From Thomasclavelia spiroformis (lineage in GTDB: Bacteria; Bacillota_I; Bacilli_A; Erysipelotrichales; Coprobacillaceae), in assembly GCA_018369555.1 (NCBI GenBank), contig JAGZCC010000059.1:1-14851 (forward strand): a DNA stretch of 14,851 bases, in the 5' to 3' direction. Below are positions 6,946 through 14,833 of this stretch, in pieces. A program made the position numbers and the translations under genes. Each line of letters starts with the position of its first letter. The first letter of the stretch is position 1. Below the pieces are notes generated by a model. That model was given only the letters and a program-made list of their open reading frames with translations, was not told the origin of the DNA and made no database searches.

Positions 6946-7895
6946 TACATTTTCTCCTTAATCGCACTTAAAATTTTAGCACAGTTAACACTGCTATCAA
7001 GACTCATAATATCACTTTCTAACTGATGATTTTCAATTAAACTATTAAAATGTTTAATTTCACTATAAAAATCATCATATTCATACGCAATATCTTCATC
7101 AATTACAGTTTTATTATTTATAATTACTTTAATATTTAAAGGACGATGCAGTGGTTTTAAAATCATTTTACCTTTTTCACCACTAAAAATAACACAACGC
7201 TCTTTTTTATGATCAATAGCACATTCAACAATTCCTACTTTTTCATTAAATAAAATATTAGCATTAACATAGCTATCTACACCACATTCATGATGTCTAC
7301 ACTCTAGTGATAAATCACTTAATTCATCATTAAAAAAATCATCTAAATAACTGATGTTATAGATTCCTAAATCTAATAAACAACCACCTTGTTTAAGATC
7401 AAATAAATAACAATTGGCATCATATTCCATATGTTCATTACAAAAACTCGTTTTAATTTTTTTAATATCTCCAATTATTTGATTATCAAGTAGTTCTTTA
7501 GCTTTTCGATAACATGGTACAAATCTATTTTTCATTGCTTCCATTAATAAAACTTTTTCTTGTCTTGCTAGTTTTCTAAGTTCCTCTATCTGTTTACAAT
7601 CAATTGTTGCCGGTTTTTCTACTAGAACACTTTTATGTGCTAAAATAGCTTTTTTTATCCATTCATAATGATAATAATGCGGTAACGCAATATATACTGC
7701 ATCAATATCTGAATCATCCAATATTTTTTGAAAAGAATCATAAGCTTTATTACATGGATAAATCATTTTAAAAGCTTTAGCTTTTTCCATAGTTCGACAA
7801 CTAACAGCTTCTAATTTAGCTCTTTTATCCCTAACTAACGCCTTACAAAAACGATGTGCAATATTGCCAGCCCCAATAATTCCCCATTTTATCAT
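6945..7895 (-). CDS. Gfo/Idh/MocA-family NAD(P)-dependent oxidoreductase, substrate unknown
   Basis: The 316-residue protein has the two-domain layout of the Gfo/Idh/MocA family. A Rossmann domain has the nucleotide motif GIIGAGNIAHRF (5-16). The characteristic VEKP motif is at 92-95, where the lysine is generally catalytic. Motifs MEAMKNRFVPCYR (118-130) and GGCLLDLGIYNISY open the C-terminal substrate-binding beta-sheet domain. It most resembles the dihydrodiol/sugar dehydrogenase branch (YIALPHYYH after the Rossmann core), but the substrate cannot be read from sequence. It directly abuts mutM (the stop TAA is immediately followed by ATG, with SD AAAGGAGAAG inside mutM) and overlaps coaE by one base. 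This makes it a fully integrated member of the replication/repair operon, in a place where Bacillus carries the membrane gene ytaF. Cellular role here is unknown. Confidence 0.88.
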   Translation of the reverse strand: MIKWGIIGAGNIAHRFCKALVRDKRAKLEAVSCRTMEKAKAFKMIYPCNKAYDSFQKILDDSDIDAVYIALPHYYHYEWIKKAILAHKSVLVEKPATIDCKQIEELRKLARQEKVLLMEAMKNRFVPCYRKAKELLDNQIIGDIKKIKTSFCNEHMEYDANCYLFDLKQGGCLLDLGIYNISYLDDFFNDELSDLSLECRHHECGVDSYVNANILFNEKVGIVECAIDHKKERCVIFSGEKGKMILKPLHRPLNIKVIINNKTVIDEDIAYEYDDFYSEIKHFNSLIENHQLESDIMSLDSSVNCAKILSAIKEKM

Positions 7896-8708
7896 TTATC
7901 TTCTCCTTTTTTGACATTCTTTACAATAATATGTTCCACGCCCTTTAATAGCTTCCTTAGTAATTTCACCACCACAAACCGAACACTTTTTTTGCATATG
8001 TACCTTTAATTTAACTTGAAACAACCCATCTATTCCATTTGCACTAAATGAATGAATAGTAGTTCCCCCTTGTCTAATTGCTTCATTTAAAATATTACTT
8101 GCTACTTCAATTAACTCTGTTACACTCTTTTTAGTCAATTTATTTGCGGGAGTATATGGATCTAACCTCATGGCAAAACATATTTCATTTGCATAAATAT
8201 TACCAATTCCAGCAATAATACTTTGATCCAATAGGGCATGCTTTATTGGTAAATTACATTTATGTAATTTTTCATATAATTTCTTTTCATCAGCATAAAA
8301 TGGTTCTGGTCCTAATTTAGATAGTGGCAATTCGTTAGCATAATTATCCAGACTAACTAATTTCATTCTTCCAAACTTACGGGTATCGTTATATCTAAGT
8401 TGCTTACCATCATCTAGATTAAAAATAATGTGATCATGTTTATTTAATGGTTCATCACTATTTACGTAATGATATTTACCTTCCATTCTTAAATGAGAAA
8501 TAAAAGCAACCTCATCTAATTTAAAAATTAAAAATTTACCAATTCGATCAATATCATTAATTACCTGATGACAAACTTTATTCTTAAATTCTTCTATATC
8601 ATCTTCAATAATTTTAGGATATAAAACATCAATCGAGGTAATCTTTTTATTTAAAATAAAATTCTTTAAAGTTCTTCTAACTGTTTCTACTTCTGGTAAT
8701 TCTGGCAT
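7896..8708 (-). CDS. mutM: Formamidopyrimidine-DNA glycosylase
   Basis: Removes oxidised purines such as 8-oxoguanine from DNA and cuts the resulting abasic site. The 270 residues start with the invariant PELPEVETV, where the mature N-terminal proline and Glu3 are catalytic. Lys58 (GKF) matches the conserved active-site lysine. Met75, Arg110 and Phe112 (HLRMEGK, TRKFGRM) form the void-filling triad. Asn170 is in GIGNIYANE. The C-terminal zinc finger is complete, with Cys242, Cys245, Cys262 and Cys265, and the finger-loop arginine is in KGRGTYYC. It follows polA by 8 nt, and its GGTGAT ribosome binding site overlaps the polA stop codon (TAGGTGAT). Co-transcription with polA fits base-excision repair, since PolA can fill the gap that MutM opens. 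Confidence 0.97.
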   Translation of the reverse strand: MPELPEVETVRRTLKNFILNKKITSIDVLYPKIIEDDIEEFKNKVCHQVINDIDRIGKFLIFKLDEVAFISHLRMEGKYHYVNSDEPLNKHDHIIFNLDDGKQLRYNDTRKFGRMKLVSLDNYANELPLSKLGPEPFYADEKKLYEKLHKCNLPIKHALLDQSIIAGIGNIYANEICFAMRLDPYTPANKLTKKSVTELIEVASNILNEAIRQGGTTIHSFSANGIDGLFQVKLKVHMQKKCSVCGGEITKEAIKGRGTYYCKECQKRRR

Positions 8709-8716
8709 TTTATCAC

Positions 8717-11329
8717 CTACTTTAATTCATACCAATTTATCGCATAGCTTCCTTCAGATTTTAATTCTACATTCATCTTAACAGCTGTTGTCATTGCTTT
8801 AGCTACGACTTCCATTACTTCTTCTAATTCTTCTTTATACACATCAAAAATCAATTCATCATGCACTTGTAAAATCATTTTAGATTTCAAATTATGTTTT
8901 TTAAACAATTCATCAACTTTAATCATTGCCATTTTAATAATATCAGCAGCCGATCCTTGAATTGGCGAATTCATTGCAAGACGTTTACCAAGTTCCTGGC
9001 GCATATAATTTTTTTCATTTATTTCACGAATAAAACGTTTACGATTTAACATTGTTGTTACATAACCATTCTTTTTACAAAATTCAATATTGTTATCCAT
9101 ATATGTTTTAATTTCTGGATAATTTTCAAAATAACGTTTTATAAAATTACGTGCTTCATTAACCGATACTCCAACTTGCTCTGCTAAACCAAAATCTGAC
9201 ATTCCATAAATAATTCCAAAATTCACCGCTTTAGCATTACGACGCATTGCACTATCAACCTCATCTTCATCTACTCCAAAAATTTCACTAGCTGTATGAC
9301 GGTGAATATCTTTATCTTCATTAAATGCTTTAATTAAGGATTTTACGTTTGCTAAATGCGCTAATACTCTTAGTTCGATTTGTGAATAATCAAATGATAC
9401 TAAATAGTCATATTCTGGAATAAATGCTTTGCGGATTAATTTGCCTTCAGCTGTTTTTACTGGAATATTTTGAAGATTAGGATCAGTAGATGAAAGCCTA
9501 CCGGTTTGGGTTAATGCCTGGTTATATATTGTATGGATTTTTCCATCAACAAATATTTGTTCTTGTAAACCAATAATGTATGTAGAATATAATTTAGACA
9601 ATGTTCGATATTGCAATACTTTATTTATAATTGGATGAATATCTTTTAATTTATTTAAAATATCAACAGATGTTGAATATCCAGTTTTTGTCTTTTTTCC
9701 ATTAGGTAAACCTAAATCTTCAAAAAGAACTTCACCCAATTGTTTTGGAGAAGCAATATTAAAATCTTTATTAGCTAATTGATGTATTTCTTTTTCTAGA
9801 ACTTCAATTTCTTTGCCAAATTGGTTTTCTAAATCTTTTAAAATCGCTTTATCAATTTTAGCCCCTTGATATTCCATCTTTGCTAAAATCTTAGCCACTG
9901 GCATTTCTACATCTTTATACAAATCAAATTGATTTTCTTGCTTCAATTTTTCAATTGCCCGATCTTTTAAAACATATATAGCTTTTGCCTGTTTAATTAA
10001 ATGATTAGCAACCGCTGCTGTTTCAGGAATTTTCTTTTTAGCACCTTTACCATAAACTTCTTCATCATATAAGACATCATAATAATCATAATATTCACAT
10101 ACACTACGAATTTCATCTTTTAAACTAGGATTTAATATATATGATGCCAATTGTAAGTCAAAAACATAATTTTTTATCTCTAAGCCATGCCATTTTGCTG
10201 CATTAATACATTTTTTAATATCATAGCCATATTTCTCTATTGATTCATCATTGATAAACTTTTTAAAATTTTGACATTTTATCGCATTTTCAATATCAAT
10301 ATAATAAGCTTCACTATCATTATAAATTGCAAAACCAAGGATTAATGAACGATGATAATTACTATCAAAAACTCCTACAACAATTGAACTATCTCGTTTA
10401 ATAATTGGCAAACAATTAACTATTTTAACATCTATAACTGCTTCTTCTTTATTATCTTCATTAGCCAAAGACATTCTTTTTAATAATGAATTCATACTAT
10501 AACGTCGATAAAATTCTGCTAATTCATTATAATCAAATCCCTGATAACAAAAATCATCTAACTCAACTTCCATTGGAACATCTTTGATTATTGTCGCAAT
10601 TTTTTTTGAAAGTAATCCCTGATCAATATTATCCCGAATCTTTTCACCCATTTTTCCTTTTAATTCATCTAAATGATCATTTAAATTTTCAATAGTATGA
10701 TATTGCTTTAATAATTTCAAAGCTGTTTTTTCACCAACCCCAGGAATTCCTGGAATATTATCAGCCTTATCACCCATCAATCCTTTTAAATCTCTCATTT
10801 GATCAGGAATTAATCCGTATATTTCTTTAAACTTTTCTGGTGTTATTTTTTCTAATTCAGCGACACCTTTTTTCGTTAAATAAACACTGACACTATCATC
10901 AACTAATTGCAACATATCTTTATCACTAGTAACGATACTAACTTTAAATCTATTTTTACTTGCGATACTAGCAATCGTTCCAATAACATCATCCCCTTCA
11001 TAACCTTCAATTTCCTGATAACGGATACCATGTGCCGTTAAATATTCTCTAATCATTGAAAATTGACAAATCAGTTCATCAGGTGTAGCACTACGTGTTC
11101 CTTTATATACTTCAAATAAATCATTTCTAAATGTTTTTTTTCCATAATCAAAAGCCACTACAATATATTCAGGATTGCCTTTTAAAATATTTTCTAACAT
11201 ATTAGCAAATCCATAAACCGCATTTGTCGGTATACCATCTTTATTAACCATCAAATTTCCCATTGCTGCTGTTGCATAATAGGCACGATACAACAATGAA
11301 TTTCCATCTATTAATACTAATTCTTTCAT
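8717..11329 (-). CDS. polA: DNA polymerase I with a degenerate 3'-5' exonuclease domain
   Basis: Fills gaps in repair and replaces RNA primers on Okazaki fragments. From the ATG at 11329 it has 870 residues. The N-terminal 5' nuclease domain (about 1-290) keeps its acidic metal ligands in LIDGNSLLYRAY, VAFDYGKKT, YEGDDVIG, TSDKDMLQLV and MGDKADNIPG. The central domain (about 300-460) has the fold's outline (FDLQLASYILNP) but lacks the DxE, Asp424-like and Asp501-like metal ligands of E. coli Pol I, so proofreading should be absent, as in Bacillus-type enzymes. The polymerase domain has motif A SFDYSQIELR, motif B RRNAKAVNFGIIYG and motif C QVHDELIF, all intact. The frame reaches a GTG at 11338, but AAGG (11342-11339) sits 9 nt before the ATG and touches the GTG, so the ATG is preferred. 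It starts 11 nt after dnaE. Confidence 0.97.
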   Translation of the reverse strand: MKELVLIDGNSLLYRAYYATAAMGNLMVNKDGIPTNAVYGFANMLENILKGNPEYIVVAFDYGKKTFRNDLFEVYKGTRSATPDELICQFSMIREYLTAHGIRYQEIEGYEGDDVIGTIASIASKNRFKVSIVTSDKDMLQLVDDSVSVYLTKKGVAELEKITPEKFKEIYGLIPDQMRDLKGLMGDKADNIPGIPGVGEKTALKLLKQYHTIENLNDHLDELKGKMGEKIRDNIDQGLLSKKIATIIKDVPMEVELDDFCYQGFDYNELAEFYRRYSMNSLLKRMSLANEDNKEEAVIDVKIVNCLPIIKRDSSIVVGVFDSNYHRSLILGFAIYNDSEAYYIDIENAIKCQNFKKFINDESIEKYGYDIKKCINAAKWHGLEIKNYVFDLQLASYILNPSLKDEIRSVCEYYDYYDVLYDEEVYGKGAKKKIPETAAVANHLIKQAKAIYVLKDRAIEKLKQENQFDLYKDVEMPVAKILAKMEYQGAKIDKAILKDLENQFGKEIEVLEKEIHQLANKDFNIASPKQLGEVLFEDLGLPNGKKTKTGYSTSVDILNKLKDIHPIINKVLQYRTLSKLYSTYIIGLQEQIFVDGKIHTIYNQALTQTGRLSSTDPNLQNIPVKTAEGKLIRKAFIPEYDYLVSFDYSQIELRVLAHLANVKSLIKAFNEDKDIHRHTASEIFGVDEDEVDSAMRRNAKAVNFGIIYGMSDFGLAEQVGVSVNEARNFIKRYFENYPEIKTYMDNNIEFCKKNGYVTTMLNRKRFIREINEKNYMRQELGKRLAMNSPIQGSAADIIKMAMIKVDELFKKHNLKSKMILQVHDELIFDVYKEELEEVMEVVAKAMTTAVKMNVELKSEGSYAINWYELK

Positions 11330-11340
11330 TTCATCCACCC

Positions 11341-14300
11341 TTAACGTACTTTTTTAGCTTGATAAATTACCAATGATAATTTATCGCGAAACTTCACTTG
11401 TCCTTCTATTAAACAAATATCACCACGCACTAACACGTTTTTCAATGTTTGATAATTATTGGCAAATACAACTCCATCAATTTCTCCAGTTTCATCATAT
11501 CCATCAACAAAACACATTTCTTGCCCCTTTTTATCTACAATTGCTTTCACTCTTGATATTGCCATTACTATTGTAACATATTTATCAATATTATAATGCA
11601 ATTCACTTATACTTATAATTTTAAGATTTAAATTTTGTTTAATTAAAGCAATTGGATGCATTGATAAATAAACACCTAAAACCAACTTTTCTTCTTCTAA
11701 AACTTTCATACGATTATCTTTAACTATCGTTAAAATTGGTGGTTCGTCTATTCCAATCATATTTTTTAACTGGGCATATTCAATAATATGACTTAAATTA
11801 TATTTAATAGTACTTCGATTAAGTTCAAACTCATCAAAAACTCCCGCCATTATTAAACTATCAATCATTTTACTATTAAGTTTACTAGACTCCATTCTAG
11901 AAATAAAGTCAAATACATCTTTAAATAAACCCTTTTCTCGTTCCTTAATAATTGCTTGATAACCAGCATAACCAACATTTTTAATTGCTAAAAGTGAGTA
12001 ACGAATATTACCATCTTCTACTTTAAAACGATCAGTCGAGTAATTAATCGATGGTGGTAATATTTTAACACCATATTTCTTTCCCTCTTGAATACAGCTA
12101 ATTTTATTAGTATCACTACCTTGTTCATTTGATAATAATGCACTGAAAAATTCTAACGGATAATTTGCTTTTAAATAAGCTAACCAATAAGCAACATAAC
12201 CATATGCAACTGAATGAGCTTTATTAAAACCATAATTTGCAAATTTTTCAATTAACTCAAATATTTCCATCGTATCACTTTCACTAAAACCATTTGCAAT
12301 CCCACCATTAATAAATTCGGTTTTCATTGATACCATTAAACTAGCTACCTTATCTGACATCGCCTTTCTTAAAATATCTGCCTTTGCAAGTGAAAAACCT
12401 GCTACTCTTTGAGCAACTTGCATTATTTGCTCTTGATAAATAATTATTCCATACGTTGATGCTAAAATCGGTTTTAAACAATCCAATGGATAAGTCACTG
12501 GTTCTTCCCCTTTTTTTCTTGCAATATAGGCAGGAATATTAGCCATTGGTCCAGGTCTAAATAAAGCAATAGCTGCAATAAGATCATCTAAACAATTACA
12601 TTGCATTTTAATTAATAAATTTTTCATTCCCGGAGATTCTAATTGAAAAATACCAAAAGTATCTCCTCTACTTATCAATTGAAATGTTTTTTCATCATTT
12701 AGCTCAATTTCATTAATATTTATTTTTCTTCCATAATTTTTTTCAATATCTTTTAAAATATAATCAATAATTGTTAAATTCTTCAATCCTAAAAAATCCA
12801 TCTTTAACAATCCCACATCTTCAATATAATCTTTTGAATATTGGGTAATAATTCCATTATTTGGTCCTCTAGTTAAAGGTACAACTTGATTAAGCTGATC
12901 ACAAGACAAAACAACACCCGCTGCATGAGTTGAAATATTTCTTGGTAATTTTTCAACAATAAAAACAGATGGCATAATTCTTCTTAGTGCTAAATCACGA
13001 TTAACCATTGATTGAAAATTATATGATGTTTCATATACTTCTTTTGCACTTTTACGATTCTTAGGCCCTGTTGGAATATTTTTAGCCAATAATTCTAGAC
13101 GCGGTAAAGCTATTCCTAATACTTTACCGAGATCTTTAATGGCAACTTTAGGTCCATAAGTTGAAAAAGTAACAATTTGACCCACATGTTCTTGACCATA
13201 TTTATTAGTAACATATTCAACAATTTCATCACGCCGATCATCTTGAAAATCAATATCAATATCCGGCATACTAACACGTTCCTCATTTAAAAAACGTTCA
13301 AAAAACAAATCATGTTTCAAAGGATCGATATTAGTAATGCCAAGTACATAAGCAACTAAACTTCCTGCAGCTGAACCTCTACCTGGTCCAACTAATATCT
13401 TATTGATTTTAGCATACCTTACATAATCAAAAACTATTAAAAAATAATCATCAAATCCCATTTTAGTAATAACATCTAATTCTTTCTTTAGTCTTTGTAA
13501 ATATACAGGATTTATTTTTTGATTTTTAAAACGTTTTTTTAATCCGACACTACAAAGTTGTTTTAGATAATCACTAGCCTTACCATTTTTAGGTACTGGG
13601 TACTTTGGTAAATGCATGTGATGTAGTGGAATTGATGCATTGCATAAGTTTATAATATAATTAGTATTTTCAATATATTTTTTTTCAAAAATACTTTCCA
13701 TCTCATAACTAGATTTTAAATACAACTGATCAGTTATTGGTTCATGATTAATGTCTAATGTTTGTCCTTTATTAAACGCCTGTAATAATTCTAATGTATA
13801 CGCTTCTTTGCTCTCTAAATATCTAACTTCGTTCGATATACAAATTGGAATATTTTCTAACAGTGCTAAAGCAATTAAACGTTCATTAACTTTATGTTGC
13901 ATTGCTAGATTATGATTTTGTAGACAAACATAAAAATTATCAAAACTATTTTTAAACAACTTCAAATATTTAAGGGCCTCACTATCAAGCTCTTTTAAAA
14001 TCAATCGTTCAATAATACCTTCTTTACATCCTGATAATACAAATAAATGTTTTTGATGTTTTACTAACTCATTAAAGCTAATTGCTTTATTATCATTTAG
14101 GGAAATATCACTTGTAATTTTAACTAAACTAAAATAACCCGGTGTATCTTTAGCAAGTAAAATCAATGGATATATTTCATGATTTATTTCCACACTTGCT
14201 TCTAAACCATATATTGGTTTAATCCCATATTTAGCACAACACTTTGTAAATTCCATTGCTCCAAACATATTATCTTTATCAGTTAAAGCTAGTGCCTCAT

Positions 14301-14397
14301 AGTGGAGATCACTAGCTTTTTTACACAACTCTTCTATTAAAATAGTACTATTTTGAAAGCTATATGCACTATACACTTGTAAATGTCCTAGCATCAT
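11341..14397 (-). CDS. dnaE: DNA polymerase III alpha subunit DnaE
   Basis: C-family replicative polymerase. In Firmicutes with PolC it extends RNA primers, mainly on the lagging strand. It has 1018 residues from the ATG at 14397, about 100 fewer than Bacillus DnaE but with all domains. The order is PHP (about 1-215), palm with LVGPGRGSAAGS (336-346) and catalytic PDIDID (378-383), a third aspartate in KMDFLGLKN (532-540), fingers with FGIFQLESPGM, LFRPGPM and NKAHSVAYGYVAYWLAYLK, tandem helix-hairpin-helix (LLAIKNVGYAGYQAI), and a C-terminal OB fold ending at VKFRDKLSLVIYQAKKVR. The PHP metal ligands are lost: HLQVYS replaces HxHxH, TDKDN replaces TDH, and SNEVRYL replaces NDVHYL. The frame extends to a GTG at 14403, but AAAGGA (14410-14405) sits 7 nt before the ATG. 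It is the first gene of the replication cluster. Confidence 0.97.
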   Translation of the reverse strand: MMLGHLQVYSAYSFQNSTILIEELCKKASDLHYEALALTDKDNMFGAMEFTKCCAKYGIKPIYGLEASVEINHEIYPLILLAKDTPGYFSLVKITSDISLNDNKAISFNELVKHQKHLFVLSGCKEGIIERLILKELDSEALKYLKLFKNSFDNFYVCLQNHNLAMQHKVNERLIALALLENIPICISNEVRYLESKEAYTLELLQAFNKGQTLDINHEPITDQLYLKSSYEMESIFEKKYIENTNYIINLCNASIPLHHMHLPKYPVPKNGKASDYLKQLCSVGLKKRFKNQKINPVYLQRLKKELDVITKMGFDDYFLIVFDYVRYAKINKILVGPGRGSAAGSLVAYVLGITNIDPLKHDLFFERFLNEERVSMPDIDIDFQDDRRDEIVEYVTNKYGQEHVGQIVTFSTYGPKVAIKDLGKVLGIALPRLELLAKNIPTGPKNRKSAKEVYETSYNFQSMVNRDLALRRIMPSVFIVEKLPRNISTHAAGVVLSCDQLNQVVPLTRGPNNGIITQYSKDYIEDVGLLKMDFLGLKNLTIIDYILKDIEKNYGRKININEIELNDEKTFQLISRGDTFGIFQLESPGMKNLLIKMQCNCLDDLIAAIALFRPGPMANIPAYIARKKGEEPVTYPLDCLKPILASTYGIIIYQEQIMQVAQRVAGFSLAKADILRKAMSDKVASLMVSMKTEFINGGIANGFSESDTMEIFELIEKFANYGFNKAHSVAYGYVAYWLAYLKANYPLEFFSALLSNEQGSDTNKISCIQEGKKYGVKILPPSINYSTDRFKVEDGNIRYSLLAIKNVGYAGYQAIIKEREKGLFKDVFDFISRMESSKLNSKMIDSLIMAGVFDEFELNRSTIKYNLSHIIEYAQLKNMIGIDEPPILTIVKDNRMKVLEEEKLVLGVYLSMHPIALIKQNLNLKIISISELHYNIDKYVTIVMAISRVKAIVDKKGQEMCFVDGYDETGEIDGVVFANNYQTLKNVLVRGDICLIEGQVKFRDKLSLVIYQAKKVR

Positions 14398-14404
14398 CTC
14401 CACA

Positions 14405-14410
14405 TCCTTT
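14405..14410 (-). promoter_or_regulatory. Ribosome binding site deciding the dnaE start
   Basis: AAAGGA on the minus strand is followed by 7 nt and then ATG at 14397-14395. The longer-frame GTG at 14403-14401 lies only 1 nt after it, too close to be used. A second ATG (14394-14392) follows immediately and would still start before HLQVYS, so the protein changes by at most one residue. Confidence 0.7.
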
Positions 14411-14418
14411 CAACATAC

Positions 14419-14447
14419 ATTATACCATCAAATATCTCATTTAAAAA
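14419..14447 (-). promoter_or_regulatory. Extended -10 promoter of the dnaE operon
   Basis: On the minus strand a perfect TATAAT (14424-14419) is preceded by TGG, forming an extended TGn -10 element. The -35 at a 17-bp spacing is the weak TTTTTA (14447-14442), which an extended -10 can compensate. Initiation near 14412 gives a very short leader of about 15 nt containing the ribosome binding site. The -35 lies inside the 14430-14455 inverted repeat. This is the likely main start for dnaE through dnaI. Confidence 0.7.
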
Positions 14448-14455
14448 TGATATTT
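14430..14455. repeat. Imperfect inverted repeat over the dnaE -35 region
   Basis: The arms AAATATC (14430-14436) and GATATTT (14449-14455) are perfectly complementary. The inner ATTT/AAAT continues the symmetry after a two-base insertion. It covers the -35 of the dnaE promoter and touches the stop codon of the small membrane gene (14454-14456). It has no T tract on the minus strand, so it looks more like a possible operator or mRNA-end stabiliser than a terminator. At this AT content, chance origin is possible. Confidence 0.45.
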
Positions 14456-14759
14456 ATAGAATTGCTCGAAATGAAAATAAAATAATCATAAATGAAAAAT
14501 ATAAACAAAGACACATATAAATAGTTTCTAAAAAAATAAACGAATCAATTCCTAAAAGCCATATTCTAAAACAATATAAAACTAATACATAATAATGATA
14601 TTGTACCTGTAACACACAAAACTTCTTTTGCCATCCAATTATAATAATTGATAATAATGATGCCAGCAAATGGAAAGGTATCCACCACATCGAACAAAAT
14701 ACCTGTAACAACAAAAAAATCCCACAAATAAATTGTAATTTCTTTATTCGAATTAACAT
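14454..14759 (-). CDS. Small cysteine-rich membrane protein, function unknown
   Basis: A putative 101-residue protein I do not recognise. It starts with a basic MLIRIKK and is then almost entirely hydrophobic, with three or four membrane helices (about 8-27, 29-43, 50-67 and 72-96). It has six cysteines, three tryptophans, a short WQKK turn, and no catalytic motif. The open frame extends to 14801, but that part reads through the GC-rich hairpin and lacks a ribosome binding site. ATG at 14759 with AAGG (14767-14764) 4-5 nt upstream is the sensible start. It ends 50 nt before the dnaE ribosome binding region, with the dnaE promoter in between. In Bacillus small sporulation membrane protein genes (ytrH/ytrI) lie upstream of dnaE, but I see no motif linking this protein to them. 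It could also be a non-coding leader with a chance frame. Confidence 0.5.
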   Translation of the reverse strand: MLIRIKKLQFICGIFLLLQVFCSMWWIPFHLLASLLSIIIIGWQKKFCVLQVQYHYYVLVLYCFRIWLLGIDSFIFLETIYMCLCLYFSFMIILFSFRAIL

Positions 14760-14780
14760 ATAAACCTTACATTCCTTTCC

Positions 14781-14833
14781 GCCTGCGGCTCCAAGGCACA
14801 CATAGTCATGAAAAATAACTTGTTTCCGCAGGC
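14781..14833 (-). promoter_or_regulatory. GC-rich hairpin in the leader of the right-most gene
   Basis: On the minus strand GCCTGCGG (14833-14826) pairs perfectly with CCGCAGGC (14788-14781). Inside it, a symmetric AAA/GAG internal loop (14825-14823 and 14791-14789) is followed by a second stem CAAG/CTTG (14822-14819 and 14795-14792) and a 23-nt apical loop. These are among the most GC-rich bases in the window. A TAAAAT at 14844-14839 could be a -10 whose start would fall at the base of the stem; its -35 is outside the window. The ribosome binding site of the 14759 gene lies 14-17 nt beyond. In plus orientation the same stem is followed by a T-rich tail (14834-14850), so a terminator for an unseen plus-strand transcript is the alternative. 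Confidence 0.5.

Noticed and set aside
11373..11576. 67-residue open frame on the plus strand
   Set aside because: It lies entirely antisense to the conserved dnaE OB-fold region, has no ribosome binding site and no family resemblance. It is a shadow of the real gene.
14760..14801. N-terminal extension of the 14454-14759 gene
   Set aside because: These 14 codons read through one arm of the GC-rich hairpin and have no ribosome binding site. The ATG at 14759 has AAGG upstream.
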